Shown piece by piece: positions 27,074 through 35,400 of a stretch of DNA of 64,000 nucleotides; the first letter of the stretch is position 1; every line of letters begins with the position of its first letter. The notes beneath the pieces were generated by a model. The model was given only the letters and a program-made list of their open reading frames with translations. It was not told the DNA's origin and did no database searches. The DNA comes from JANOBD01 sp031411495 (lineage in GTDB: Bacteria; Planctomycetota; Phycisphaerae; Tepidisphaerales; Tepidisphaeraceae). The stretch lies in NCBI GenBank assembly GCA_031411495.1, contig JANOBD010000101.1, positions 12,609 through 76,608 on the forward strand, given 5' to 3'. The position numbers and the translations under genes are program-made.

Positions 27074-27282
27074 GATCGTAAGCTCTGCTTTGCTGAGCGT
27101 AAGCTCTGGCTGAGTCTGAAAAACACAAAGAGTACCCGGGAGCGTCAATTCGGCCCCGCTGGGGAGACACAAGTTTCCACACGGGAAAAACCCGTTGTTT
27201 ACACGCGACCCCAAGGCCCGGCGTGAAAAGAGCCCGGCAGTATAGCGACCGAAAGGCCAAGCGTCACGGGGCGGGGAAGAAA

Positions 27283-27310
27283 GGGATGAGGGATGAGGGC
27301 GGAGGGATGA
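27283..27310. repeat. Tandem heptamer array (GGGATGA)x4
   Basis: GGGATGA, GGGATGA, GGGCGGA, GGGATGA in direct head-to-tail order with no spacers. Too short and too regular for a CRISPR array; a simple-sequence tract. Confidence 0.85.
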
Positions 27311-27332
27311 ACGAACGCGTGTTCTGCTCCCC

Positions 27333-27587
27333 TCAGCGCGTCGGTCGCTTGGGTTGAGTTTGCTTGAGAGCGGTTTCGGATGAGTGCCGGGTGAGCTTGC
27401 GATGGCGCCCGATGATCGACTTCCGTCGTCGGCGAGCCAAGAAGAGTCCTCGCCGAACGTCGAATCGTGGCTTGAAAGGCCGGTGAGAGCCTTGACGGCT
27501 CGCCAGCGTATTGAACGCCCACTCGCCCTTGATGATTCGCGTGCATAACTCGTTATTTGAATTGAGGATGAAGACGGAATCGGCCAT
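27333..27587 (-). CDS. Doubtful small ORF
   Basis: 84 residues starting MADSVFILNSNNELCTRI and continuing with a very basic middle (RRRRKSIIGRHRKL) and a KQTQPKRPTR end. No Shine-Dalgarno sequence is seen. The N-terminal third looks protein-like, the rest looks like translated repeat DNA. It could be the remnant of a repeat-family ORF. No function can be proposed. Confidence 0.25.
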   Translation of the reverse strand: MADSVFILNSNNELCTRIIKGEWAFNTLASRQGSHRPFKPRFDVRRGLFLARRRRKSIIGRHRKLTRHSSETALKQTQPKRPTR

Positions 27588-27852
27588 CCACGAGAGCTGA
27601 TCGGCTTGGTTCGCGAAACCCTCTCAGACCATCTCATTTCCTCTCGTTCGGAGCGGCCCGGTTTCCGGCCAGGCGGAGATGCAGGGCAGGTTCGCGCGGC
27701 GCGCACGTCTCCCGCGACGACGCGACCGGGTGGCCGAGCGAGAATTTGTGGGACTGATCGCATCGCGCTCACGAAATCACCCCGTGTCATATCATTCGTG
27801 CGAGATCGAATGAAAGCCCAAAAAATGAGGCGCCGGCAGATGCATTATCGGG

Positions 27853-27872
27853 GAAAACTGAGTTCAGTTTTC
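27853..27872. promoter_or_regulatory. 20-bp palindrome upstream of surface-protein gene
   Basis: GAAAACTGA GT TCAGTTTTC: perfect 9-bp arms with a two-base centre, 70 nt before the ATG at 27942, followed by the AT-rich stretch CGTTTTGATAG. The size and symmetry suit an operator for a dimeric regulator. Confidence 0.5.
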
Positions 27873-27941
27873 TATCGCGTTTTGATAGTTTGCGGAACGC
27901 TATTTTTGTTTTTGCGTTCAAGTTGAGATTGGGGAGTTCAA

Positions 27942-29462
27942 ATGGGATCACCAAGCCACCTTGCCCTCATTACTCTGGCGATCTTCGGCGCTACTGCGTC
28001 TCTAGCGAACGCGTTGCCGCTGAAGGTAGCGGGCAGCGAGATCTATCAGCCGGACTCATCCGCGGATCATGTCACCCTAAGCGGCCCCTCCGTTCTCAGG
28101 AACAATGGAACCGCCATCGGGATCACTGGATTCAAATACCGACTTTCAGGATCCCCCGTTTATTCGTACTCGGTCGCAGTCGCGCGATGGGCCGGCGACG
28201 GAAGCAGTTCGGTGCTTCTGGCACCAAACCTGGGCGGATTCGAGCCGATCACCCTGAGCCTCGATTCGGATGAGCAAGGCAACGTCTATTCCAGTGGCTT
28301 TGCGAATTATCGTTGGGACGCTTCCGGCCAGGCGACATCAACGGGCCAATTTATCCGGGGCGCAAGTGACAACGGCATCGTGATCGGGCAAGCATCGGGT
28401 GGGGCGACGCGCCAATTTCCAGGCGATCCAACCGCGACGGTCCTGGGCCATGGGCAAGTCATGGCGGTCAACAATGCGGGGTTGGCGGTCGGATACGATT
28501 ACGACAACGGGAGCAGCCGAACGGCCGTTCGCTGGGATCCAAACAGCACCAGTGCATCCGCGCTTGAGTCATCGCCGGGAAATAGATCCGTGGCGCTATT
28601 TGTAACCAATTCCGGATACATCGCGGGGCGAACCGACGAATATGACACTTCCACGATTAATCTCTGGATGTCTGCCGGCAAACGCGGCTATCGCTGGGAT
28701 CCGGCGGGCAACATCAGCGTGCTCGAGCCGTTGGACGCACCCATCCCGGCAAGTTGCACGTCGACGACTGGTTTGAATGAGTTTGGCGCGGCGATCGGTC
28801 TCTCCACAAAGAACAATGGGACGATCGTCGTCCCGGTTCGATGGGATCCCGGTTCCAGCCAGCCGGTTGACCTGTCGGCAGGGCAGTTGGGTGGCCGTCC
28901 GAATGACATCAATGCGCTGGGCGCGATCTGTGGAAGCAACGGCGCAACCGCCGTGGTTTGGCTGCCGGGATCGGTGACGCCAATCGCATTGAACGCGCTG
29001 ATCTCGCCTACCGCGTTCTGGCAACTCAACGAAGCGACGGCTATCAGCGACACGGGCTTCATCACCGGTACGGGAATATCTAGCGCTGGTGGCGAGCCGA
29101 ATGGTAACCGGTTCTGGACGATCCTCGTCCCCCAAGCCGGCACCTACGGCCGCGGCGACGCCAACTTCGATACCCACGTCACCTTCGATGATCTCCTGAT
29201 CCTCGCCCAACACTACGGCGAAGCGAACGCGCGCCAGAACGTCCACGTCGGCGACTTCGATCTGAATGGCCAAGTGAACTTCGACGACCTGCTCGCCCTC
29301 GCCCAGCATTACGAAGGCGCGCCGGCGATCGTGAATGCGAATCAGTTCGGATCCGCCTTCGCGGCCGACTGGGCGCTGGCGCGGTCGCTCGTGCCCGAGC
29401 CGACGACGCTCGCGTTCGGATCGTTCGCGCCGCTGGCGATGACCCGGCGACGTCGGATGTAA
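27942..29462 (+). CDS. Secreted HAF-repeat protein with dockerin-like EF-hands and PEP-CTERM tail
   Basis: 506 residues. Signal peptide (LALITLAIFGATASLANA), then a beta-propeller-like body of HAF-type repeats recognised by the 'N-xG-x-x-x-G' rhythm: GASDNGIVIGQ, AVNNAGLAVGYD, FVTNSGYIAGR, GLNEFGAAIGL, DINALGAICGS and AISDTGFITGT. Two dockerin-like loops follow, RGDANFDTHVTFDDLL and VGDFDLNGQVNFDDLLALAQ; in the first, the DG of the loop is TH. The C-terminus is a PEP-CTERM-type signal (VPEPTT, hydrophobic stretch, RRRRM). The combination of dockerin and PEP-CTERM elements on one protein is characteristic of Phycisphaerae. GGGGAG 8 nt before the ATG supports the start. Binding partner unknown. 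Confidence 0.85.
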   Translation: MGSPSHLALITLAIFGATASLANALPLKVAGSEIYQPDSSADHVTLSGPSVLRNNGTAIGITGFKYRLSGSPVYSYSVAVARWAGDGSSSVLLAPNLGGFEPITLSLDSDEQGNVYSSGFANYRWDASGQATSTGQFIRGASDNGIVIGQASGGATRQFPGDPTATVLGHGQVMAVNNAGLAVGYDYDNGSSRTAVRWDPNSTSASALESSPGNRSVALFVTNSGYIAGRTDEYDTSTINLWMSAGKRGYRWDPAGNISVLEPLDAPIPASCTSTTGLNEFGAAIGLSTKNNGTIVVPVRWDPGSSQPVDLSAGQLGGRPNDINALGAICGSNGATAVVWLPGSVTPIALNALISPTAFWQLNEATAISDTGFITGTGISSAGGEPNGNRFWTILVPQAGTYGRGDANFDTHVTFDDLLILAQHYGEANARQNVHVGDFDLNGQVNFDDLLALAQHYEGAPAIVNANQFGSAFAADWALARSLVPEPTTLAFGSFAPLAMTRRRRM

Positions 29463-29490
29463 TCGAACCATCCAACGCTTTTCGTGTAGC

Positions 29491-29508
29491 CGGCGAGCCT
29501 GCTCGCCG
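29491..29508. terminator. Palindrome between convergent genes
   Basis: CGGCGAGC CT GCTCGCCG: perfect 8-bp stem with a 2-nt centre in the 80-bp gap between two convergent genes. It may end transcription from both sides, although a T-run is lacking; the sequence also resembles a dispersed planctomycete intergenic repeat. Confidence 0.55.
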
Positions 29509-29542
29509 TACTCGTCTCAATTCGCGACCAGGAGACCGACGC

Positions 29543-30508
29543 TCACTTCGGTTTCGGCGTCGTCATTTCGGAATACTGTTTCTCGAGGTCGTCGATCAGC
29601 CGCTGCAGCTTGTCGGCGTCCTCGATCAGCGCCTGCTGTTTACGTCGAAGTTCCCCGATCACCTCGTAATGCGTCTGGGCGGCATCCTTGAGCGCGCTCT
29701 CGTGCGGCGCTACTGCCTGCTCCCACTTTCTTCGCAGCGCGGCGATCTCCGCATCGTCTATCTGTGATGCGTCCAAATGTGGTTCGACTCCGCCGGCCTC
29801 ACTTGTGCCTTCGCGCGTCGGCTTCGTCGTCCCTTCCGCGAGCGGCTCGAGGATCATCGTCACCGCCTGCCCGCGGGTGAGTCCGACATCGGGATTCGTT
29901 TCCCACTCCAGCGTGTCGTTGGAAGCGCTGACGAGTGCGGGCACATCGATGAGGGTATGCTCGAAGTTCACGAGGCTCACCACATAGCCGGTAATGTCGG
30001 CGAGGTACGCGCCATCCCCGCGCTGGTGTGAGCCGGCGAAAATCCATGTGAGCTCTTTCACCGGGTCATGCGAGCGGACATGGCGCATCAGCTTTGTCGC
30101 GGGAAGCTGGATCAGTTCTCCGGCGGCATTCCTGAACTCGACGCTGATGCGGATCGGCGGGCCGTAAGGCGCGCTCCAGCTCTTCTTGGCTTCCGAATAC
30201 AACATCGGCGAACCGGGCTGCTGATTCAGCATCAACAGGCCGGCGTGGATGTGGCTGGGCTTGGCGGGCGAACGCACGACCGATTCGTGCTCCGGCCCGC
30301 CGTTGGTGACGCAGAAAAACTCCAGCGGCGCATCGATCGCCAGCGCCTGGCATTCGACGCGAACCTGCCGGGCGGCACGGTCGATGGAGACGGCAGGGAA
30401 GTGGACGACGTCTTTTGCGGGTTGGGTCGCGGGAACCTGCGCGTGGACACAGGAGGCGCCCCAGACGAGCGCGAGCAGGACGAACGAAATTCGATCGGTG
30501 CAGATCAT
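29543..30508 (-). CDS. Exported YdjY-like domain protein with C-terminal coiled coil
   Basis: 321 residues with a signal peptide (SFVLLALVWGASCVHA; cleaved near 24). Residues 35-185 carry the YdjY pattern: VSIDRAARQVRVEC, APLEFFCVTNGGPEHESVV, KPSHIHAGLLML, PYGPPIRISVEF and SHDPVKELTWIFAGS. The rest holds a Glu/Thr-rich linker and a heptad-like coiled coil (about 255-315, KWEQAVAPHESALKDAAQ... QALIEDADKLQRLIDDLEKQ). YdjY proteins are periplasmic or lipoprotein-like in planctomycetes and of unknown function. A Cys before the cleavage site (ASC) could also be a lipobox variant. It is convergent with the HAF gene and has no operon partner. Confidence 0.75.
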   Translation of the reverse strand: MICTDRISFVLLALVWGASCVHAQVPATQPAKDVVHFPAVSIDRAARQVRVECQALAIDAPLEFFCVTNGGPEHESVVRSPAKPSHIHAGLLMLNQQPGSPMLYSEAKKSWSAPYGPPIRISVEFRNAAGELIQLPATKLMRHVRSHDPVKELTWIFAGSHQRGDGAYLADITGYVVSLVNFEHTLIDVPALVSASNDTLEWETNPDVGLTRGQAVTMILEPLAEGTTKPTREGTSEAGGVEPHLDASQIDDAEIAALRRKWEQAVAPHESALKDAAQTHYEVIGELRRKQQALIEDADKLQRLIDDLEKQYSEMTTPKPK

Positions 30509-30559
30509 CTGTCTCCCACATTTAGCCGCGTCGCTCGCGAAGCGCTCACAACTCCAGAA

Positions 30560-30575
30560 CCGTCGCAGGCGACGG
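30560..30575. repeat. Small palindrome upstream of YdjY-like gene
   Basis: CCGTCG CAGG CGACGG: 6-bp arms. Together with GTCGCTCGCGAAGCGCTC nearby (30526-30545) this 232-bp gap looks like a dispersed intergenic repeat. No T-run. Confidence 0.45.
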
Positions 30576-30740
30576 GGCTACGCGTTCGCACATCCTATCC
30601 GGACCAAGTTCACACATCGTGCGCGATTTGTTCGTCGCAATCCGCGCCGCTTGACATGCCGCGGGATCAGGACCGTCTGAATCACACTATCGGACATCGA
30701 ATCATTTTGATAACCGTCTGCCCAATCCGATCTGAACTAC

Positions 30741-31085
30741 GTGGAAAACGCTCAGATCATCGGAAGTGCGGAACAGGTTGCGCCCCAGGATTCGTCGGCG
30801 ACATCGGTGGACGACCGTCGCCGCAGCGAACGCGTCGGCCAGCGCATCCCCGGCTGGATCAGCGGCGAAAGCTCAAACCGCTCCTCGCGCGGGCAGGCGG
30901 TGGTGGTAACCGACATTTCCATGCATGGCGTCGGCTTCCACGATGCCGCGAACTACTACCGCATCGGCTCAACCCATTGGCTGGTCGTGAACGGCGGCGC
31001 GATGCGCATGAGCACGCGGGTCAAGATCGTCAGTTGCCGCGATACGGACGAAGGCGGCTACTACGTCGGCGCAACGTTTTTCTGA
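30741..31085 (+). CDS. PilZ domain protein with c-di-GMP-binding motifs
   Basis: 114 residues, a stand-alone PilZ domain. The RxxxR motif is in DDRRRSERVGQR (about 25-36) and the D/NxSxxG motif is DISMHGVG (about 58-65), both intact, so binding of cyclic di-GMP is expected. Later strands are MRMSTRVKIVSC and YYVGATFF. It would be a cytoplasmic adaptor that reports c-di-GMP to a partner in motility, adhesion or exopolysaccharide control. It starts at GTG 30741 with no clear Shine-Dalgarno sequence. A second, degenerate PilZ-like gene is at 60069. No cyclase or phosphodiesterase is in the window. Confidence 0.85.
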   Translation: MENAQIIGSAEQVAPQDSSATSVDDRRRSERVGQRIPGWISGESSNRSSRGQAVVVTDISMHGVGFHDAANYYRIGSTHWLVVNGGAMRMSTRVKIVSCRDTDEGGYYVGATFF

Positions 31086-31147
31086 GCGCTGCCCGACCCT
31101 CGTGAGTCGTCAGTGATCACGACTTCGCAAATCTCCAACGTCGAATC

Positions 31148-31969
31148 TCACGCCGGCGACCATCCACTCGCGTCGCTTACGAACGGCGTCGTTGATTTGT
31201 GCGCGAACTCCTTCCCGTCGAACGCAAACACATCGACCGAGCAACGATCGCCGTCGAACCAGATGCGGTTGTAGCTCTGCTTCCAATCTCCCCGCAGCCG
31301 GCTGCTCGTCGCGGTGCCGGCCATGATGCAGAGCATGGAGCGCGGGGTCTGCAGCGCCTCCTCGATTTCCACCAGCGCGTGGGGCGTGTGCAGATGGCCG
31401 TAGAGGATCGCGTCGACGCCCGCGGACGCGAGTTGCTCCAGCGCGTGTTTCGAATTGGGAATCACATCCGCCCGGTTCTGGTCTGCGCCCGTCCGGATCG
31501 GGTGATGCATGACCAGGATCCGCGCCTGCGAAGGGGAGTTCGAGAAGACGCTGCACGCGAAAGCCAGGTCCTCTTCGCGGGCGATGCCGTCCTTCCAGTA
31601 ACCTCCAAGCCGCGGTGCGAGCCGGCGGGTGGTGTTGATGCCCACCACGCAGAGCTGGCCGTCATCGAACACCGGGCGCAGCGACCCGTGGATGTGAGAT
31701 TGGTACTTCCGCAGCGGCCAGAACGCGCGGGCGAGCACGTTAAAAAGCGGCACGTCGTGGTTGCCGGGCACCGCCAGCCGCGGTTCGGGCAGCGAGAAGA
31801 AGAATTGCGCGGCCTTGCGGAATTGCCCCTCTCGGGCGCGCTGCGTGAAATCGCCACTGGCGACGACAAGATCCGGCGGATTCGCGCTCAAATGCCGGAC
31901 CAGCGCTTCGACGACACGCCGATCTTCGCGGCCGAAATGGAGGTCGGACAGGTGGGCGATCGTCGGCAC
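31148..31969 (-). CDS. Calcineurin-like metallophosphoesterase
   Basis: 273 residues with all five metal-site motifs of the family in order: LSDLHFG (7-13), SGDFTQ (39-44), PGNHD (69-73), VMHHP (about 155) and YGHLHTP (about 190). Binuclear metal hydrolase of the class III cyclic-nucleotide phosphodiesterase/Icc-like type; the substrate could be a cyclic nucleotide, a nucleotide-sugar or another phosphodiester. No signal peptide, so cytoplasmic. It is convergent with the PilZ gene and divergent from the giant FHA gene. Confidence 0.93.
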   Translation of the reverse strand: MPTIAHLSDLHFGREDRRVVEALVRHLSANPPDLVVASGDFTQRAREGQFRKAAQFFFSLPEPRLAVPGNHDVPLFNVLARAFWPLRKYQSHIHGSLRPVFDDGQLCVVGINTTRRLAPRLGGYWKDGIAREEDLAFACSVFSNSPSQARILVMHHPIRTGADQNRADVIPNSKHALEQLASAGVDAILYGHLHTPHALVEIEEALQTPRSMLCIMAGTATSSRLRGDWKQSYNRIWFDGDRCSVDVFAFDGKEFAHKSTTPFVSDASGWSPA

Positions 31970-32473
31970 GAACCGAATGTAGGAGGGGATGTGGGCACGT
32001 CAAAAGACGGGCGGGCCCGCGACGGGTTTAGCGGGCAAGCGGTTCGCCGTTCGCGGCGGGCAGTTGTCATTTCCATCCTTCGTGATGGCTGAGATGAACA
32101 ACTTCATCACACACTCCAGCGGCAAAACTCGATCCGCCACCCATGACAGCGAAATAATTATCGGCACCTGAAATCCTGCTTGAAACCTTTCGACGAGTCC
32201 GATCTTCAAGTCCATGGGCGGAAATCAGACCCGTCCAACGGAGGATTCAACCGCGAGACAGACTACAACCCCTTCGGTTATCAGACTTTTCTGATGCGGC
32301 AGGGCTACTTTTGTTTATCTCTGGGGGCATCGTCTGTTAAAGTGAAACGACTGACCGGCGCGGAGGGTCTGCGCTGGAGAATGATTCCAATCGATTTCGT
32401 CGTGGCGGGACGAGCCCGCGTCGACCGGCGAATGACATAAGTATCGACGGCAAAAACGTTTGCGGATGGTCGG
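31970..32473. other. Intergenic region upstream of the giant FHA gene
   Basis: 504 bp without a supported gene. Short open frames on both strands lack ribosome-binding sites and conserved wording. AT-rich pockets near 32150 (AATAATTATC) and 32335 (TTAAAGTG) are candidate promoter material; the ATG at 32474 has no Shine-Dalgarno sequence. The region is long enough to hold a regulated promoter for the FHA gene. Confidence 0.45.
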
Positions 32474-35400
32474 ATGGCTGAATCGACTGTGAAATATCCC
32501 GCCTCGCTGGTTCCGATCGGCCAGTTCGCCGGCAAACCGGCGTTGCCGCTCACGCGCCCGGTGATCGTCGTCGGTTCCGCGAAGCATTCGCGCATTCTTT
32601 TGAAAAGCGATTCTGTCAGCTCGGTTCACACGCTCCTGATCAACAGCAACGGCCGGTGGTTTTTCCGAGATTTGGTCTCGCGAACTCACACGATTCTCAA
32701 CGGCAAGAGCATCCGCGAATCGGTGCTCAAGAATGGCGACACGATCACCATCGGCACGTTCGTCTTCCATTTCTCAGCGCCAGAAGTCGCGGAACCGCCG
32801 ACACCCGTCCCACCCGCCGCCCTCGACATCACCGATGCAGAAATCCCGGTGCCGATCGAAACCAAGACCGTCCTGATCGGCAAGCGGCACGGCTGCGAAG
32901 TGAGATTGCTCGAAGAAGGCGTCTCCAACGCGCATGCCGTCATCTACGAAGCCGGCGGCCGACACTACATCCGCGACCTCTACTCCCGCACCGGGACGCT
33001 GCTCAACGGCGTGAAGGTCCATCAGGAACAACTTCGCTTCGGCGACGTCGTCGTCATCGGCGAGACGACGATCAAGTACATCCCCGACCGCAGCGCTGAA
33101 GTAGACGGCGATCTCGAAACCGGCGCACTGGCCGAGGCGCGACCTGCGATCTCGATCCTCGACGAATCGATGGAATCGCACGACGCGCCGCTGGTGTCGG
33201 TCAACGATGCGGAGCCTGACGAAGACGAAGCCCGCGAGGTGCCGATCGCCCCTGCCGCGAAAGCAGGCGAGCCCAGCGAGCCGAAGCAGGGTCAAGACGA
33301 TGTCGTGCCGGCCGAGGCGGGGCCCAGGCCACAGACCAAGCCCGCGGAGATTCTCGCCAATTTGCCGCCGGGGCTTTCGTCGCTGCTGTACGAATTGCCG
33401 GGCAGCATGCCCGTGGGTCGCAAGACACCTGAAGCGCGTCACCCGCCGATCAAAATCGCGGACGATGACCTGGTCGTCCCGCTCCGCCGGCGCGAACCGA
33501 TCGCGTACGCACCGCCCGCCCAACCGCCAGCGGAAATTGAGCCCAGTTCGATCGCGCCCGAGGTGGATGAACTCCGTGAACCCGTCGAGGTGCAGCCCGA
33601 ATTAATCGAACACGACGCTTCTGCGACGGATCGCGAACCAGAGGTCGCGCTGCCGTCCAGCGCAGCGCCCGACACGATCGCCAGCGACGACGTACGCGCG
33701 GATGTCGGTTCGCCTGCGGTGGCGAACCAGCCGCTGGAGGCGGTCGCCGACGCGGGATTGGATGCCGGGCAGATCGAGGCTGAGCCCGCGCCGGTCGTGT
33801 CGCACACGGTTTCGCTCGATCACGGCACCGCCGCGAACGCGGCCGATGAAATCGATCTCGCGGATGAAGTCGAACTCGCCGAAGAAGACGAAGCCGATTC
33901 GACGTCGGCCCGGGAAGTGACAACCCCGGCGGTGGAAGTCGCGCCGGTCGGCAAAACGCCTGCGGCAAACGTCACTGACACATTTGCGAAGGTCAGCGAT
34001 ACAGCGGATGTGGTTGACGAGCCCGAGGCGGATGAGCCGCTCCCGCCGCTCGATGCGCAGGTGTTCGCGGACCAGGTTCGCCGCGATTTTGCCGAGGAAG
34101 ACGAGCGCCTCCGGCTCGAACACGCCGCGAAAGCGGAAGCGCTGGCCAGGGAAGAGCGAGAGCGCGCCCAAGAGCGAGAGCGGATCGAGGCACGATCAAG
34201 AGAAGAGGCACGAGCGGCGGAAGAGGAACGCGTTCGAGCCCAAGAGCGTGCGAAAGCGGAACGCGCACGTGTCGAGGCACAGGCAAAGGCGGAAGCCCTC
34301 GCCAAAGCCGAAGCGCTGGCAAAAGAAGAGCGAGAGAGATCCGAAGCGCTCGCGCGGGAAGAAGCCCGCGCAAAGGAAGAGGAACGCGCCAGGGCCGAAG
34401 AACGCGCGCGAGCCGAAGCGCAGGCCAGGGCCGCAGCGCTTGCCCGCGAAGAGGAGCGCGTCCGCGAAGAAGAACGCGCAAAGGAAGAAGCGCGACTCCG
34501 GGAAGAACAACTGGCGGCCGAAGAACGTGCGCGAGCCGAAGCCCAGGCCAGGGCCGAAGCGCTTGCCCGCGAAGAAGAACGCGTCCGCGAAGAAGAACGC
34601 GCAAAAGAAGAAGCGCGACTTCGGGAAGAACAACTGGCGGCCGAAGAACGCGCGCGAGCCGAAGCGCAGGCAAAGGCCGACGAACTCGCCAAGGCCGAGG
34701 CGCTCGCACAAGCGCGCGCGGAAGCTGCCGCGGCAGAGGCTGCCGCTGCGCAGGCTGCGGCAAAGAAATCACTGGCCGAGTCGGCGGAGTTTCGTCAGCT
34801 CGCGGACCTTCAGGCCAAGATCGCCGCGGCGCTGCGTGATCCGTCCAGCATTGTCACCGACCCGGTCCTGCCGATAGATGCGCCGCTGGTGAGCGATCCG
34901 GCCAGCGCGATGAATGCCGCCGCGCGTCGTGCCCGGCTGATCGCGGAAATGCTCGACGCGAACGAGCCGATCGAAGAAGAAGCCGAGCGTGAAGCCAAGT
35001 CGATCGCATTCGAAGTGGATGAATCGACGATCCCGCCGCCGGTCGTCATCGCCCCGGTCGATGAAGCGGCTCCGATCGACGACGTCGTACCTGTCGATGA
35101 AGCCGAGCCGATTGAAACCTCCGCAACGACCGTCGAGGAGCCTCCTGCGACCGAGGCGTTCGAAATCGACGAGCCCCGAGACCTCGACGACACGCTTCCG
35201 GCCGATATCGCCCGCGGCGAGGAAGCACCGTCAGCGCCCTCGGCCGATCTGCTGCAGGCCGCGCACCGACAGGCTTACCCGCGGGAGCCAGACGCGGACG
35301 CGAACGTCGAGTCGTCAGCCTCCCCGATGCCCAGTGCGGTCGAGTTGTCCGAACTGCCGGGCGTTCACACAGCCGATACGCTGGGCCTGACGCTCCCGAT

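Larger units (their letters stand above)
27074..27941. other. 868-bp divergent intergenic region, repeat-bearing
   Basis: Lies between typA and the HAF-repeat surface-protein gene. It has a partial direct repeat near typA, four heptamers at 27283-27310, a doubtful ORF at 27333-27587 and an AT-rich promoter zone with a palindrome at 27853-27872 just before the rightward gene (GGGGAG ribosome-binding site, ATG 27942). Apart from the doubtful ORF I see no gene. Confidence 0.5.

Noticed and set aside
27283..27310. CRISPR-like array
   Set aside because: Contiguous heptamers without spacers; no cas genes.
32180..32440. 86-codon frame upstream of the FHA gene
   Set aside because: No ribosome-binding site, no similarity, overlaps the promoter region.
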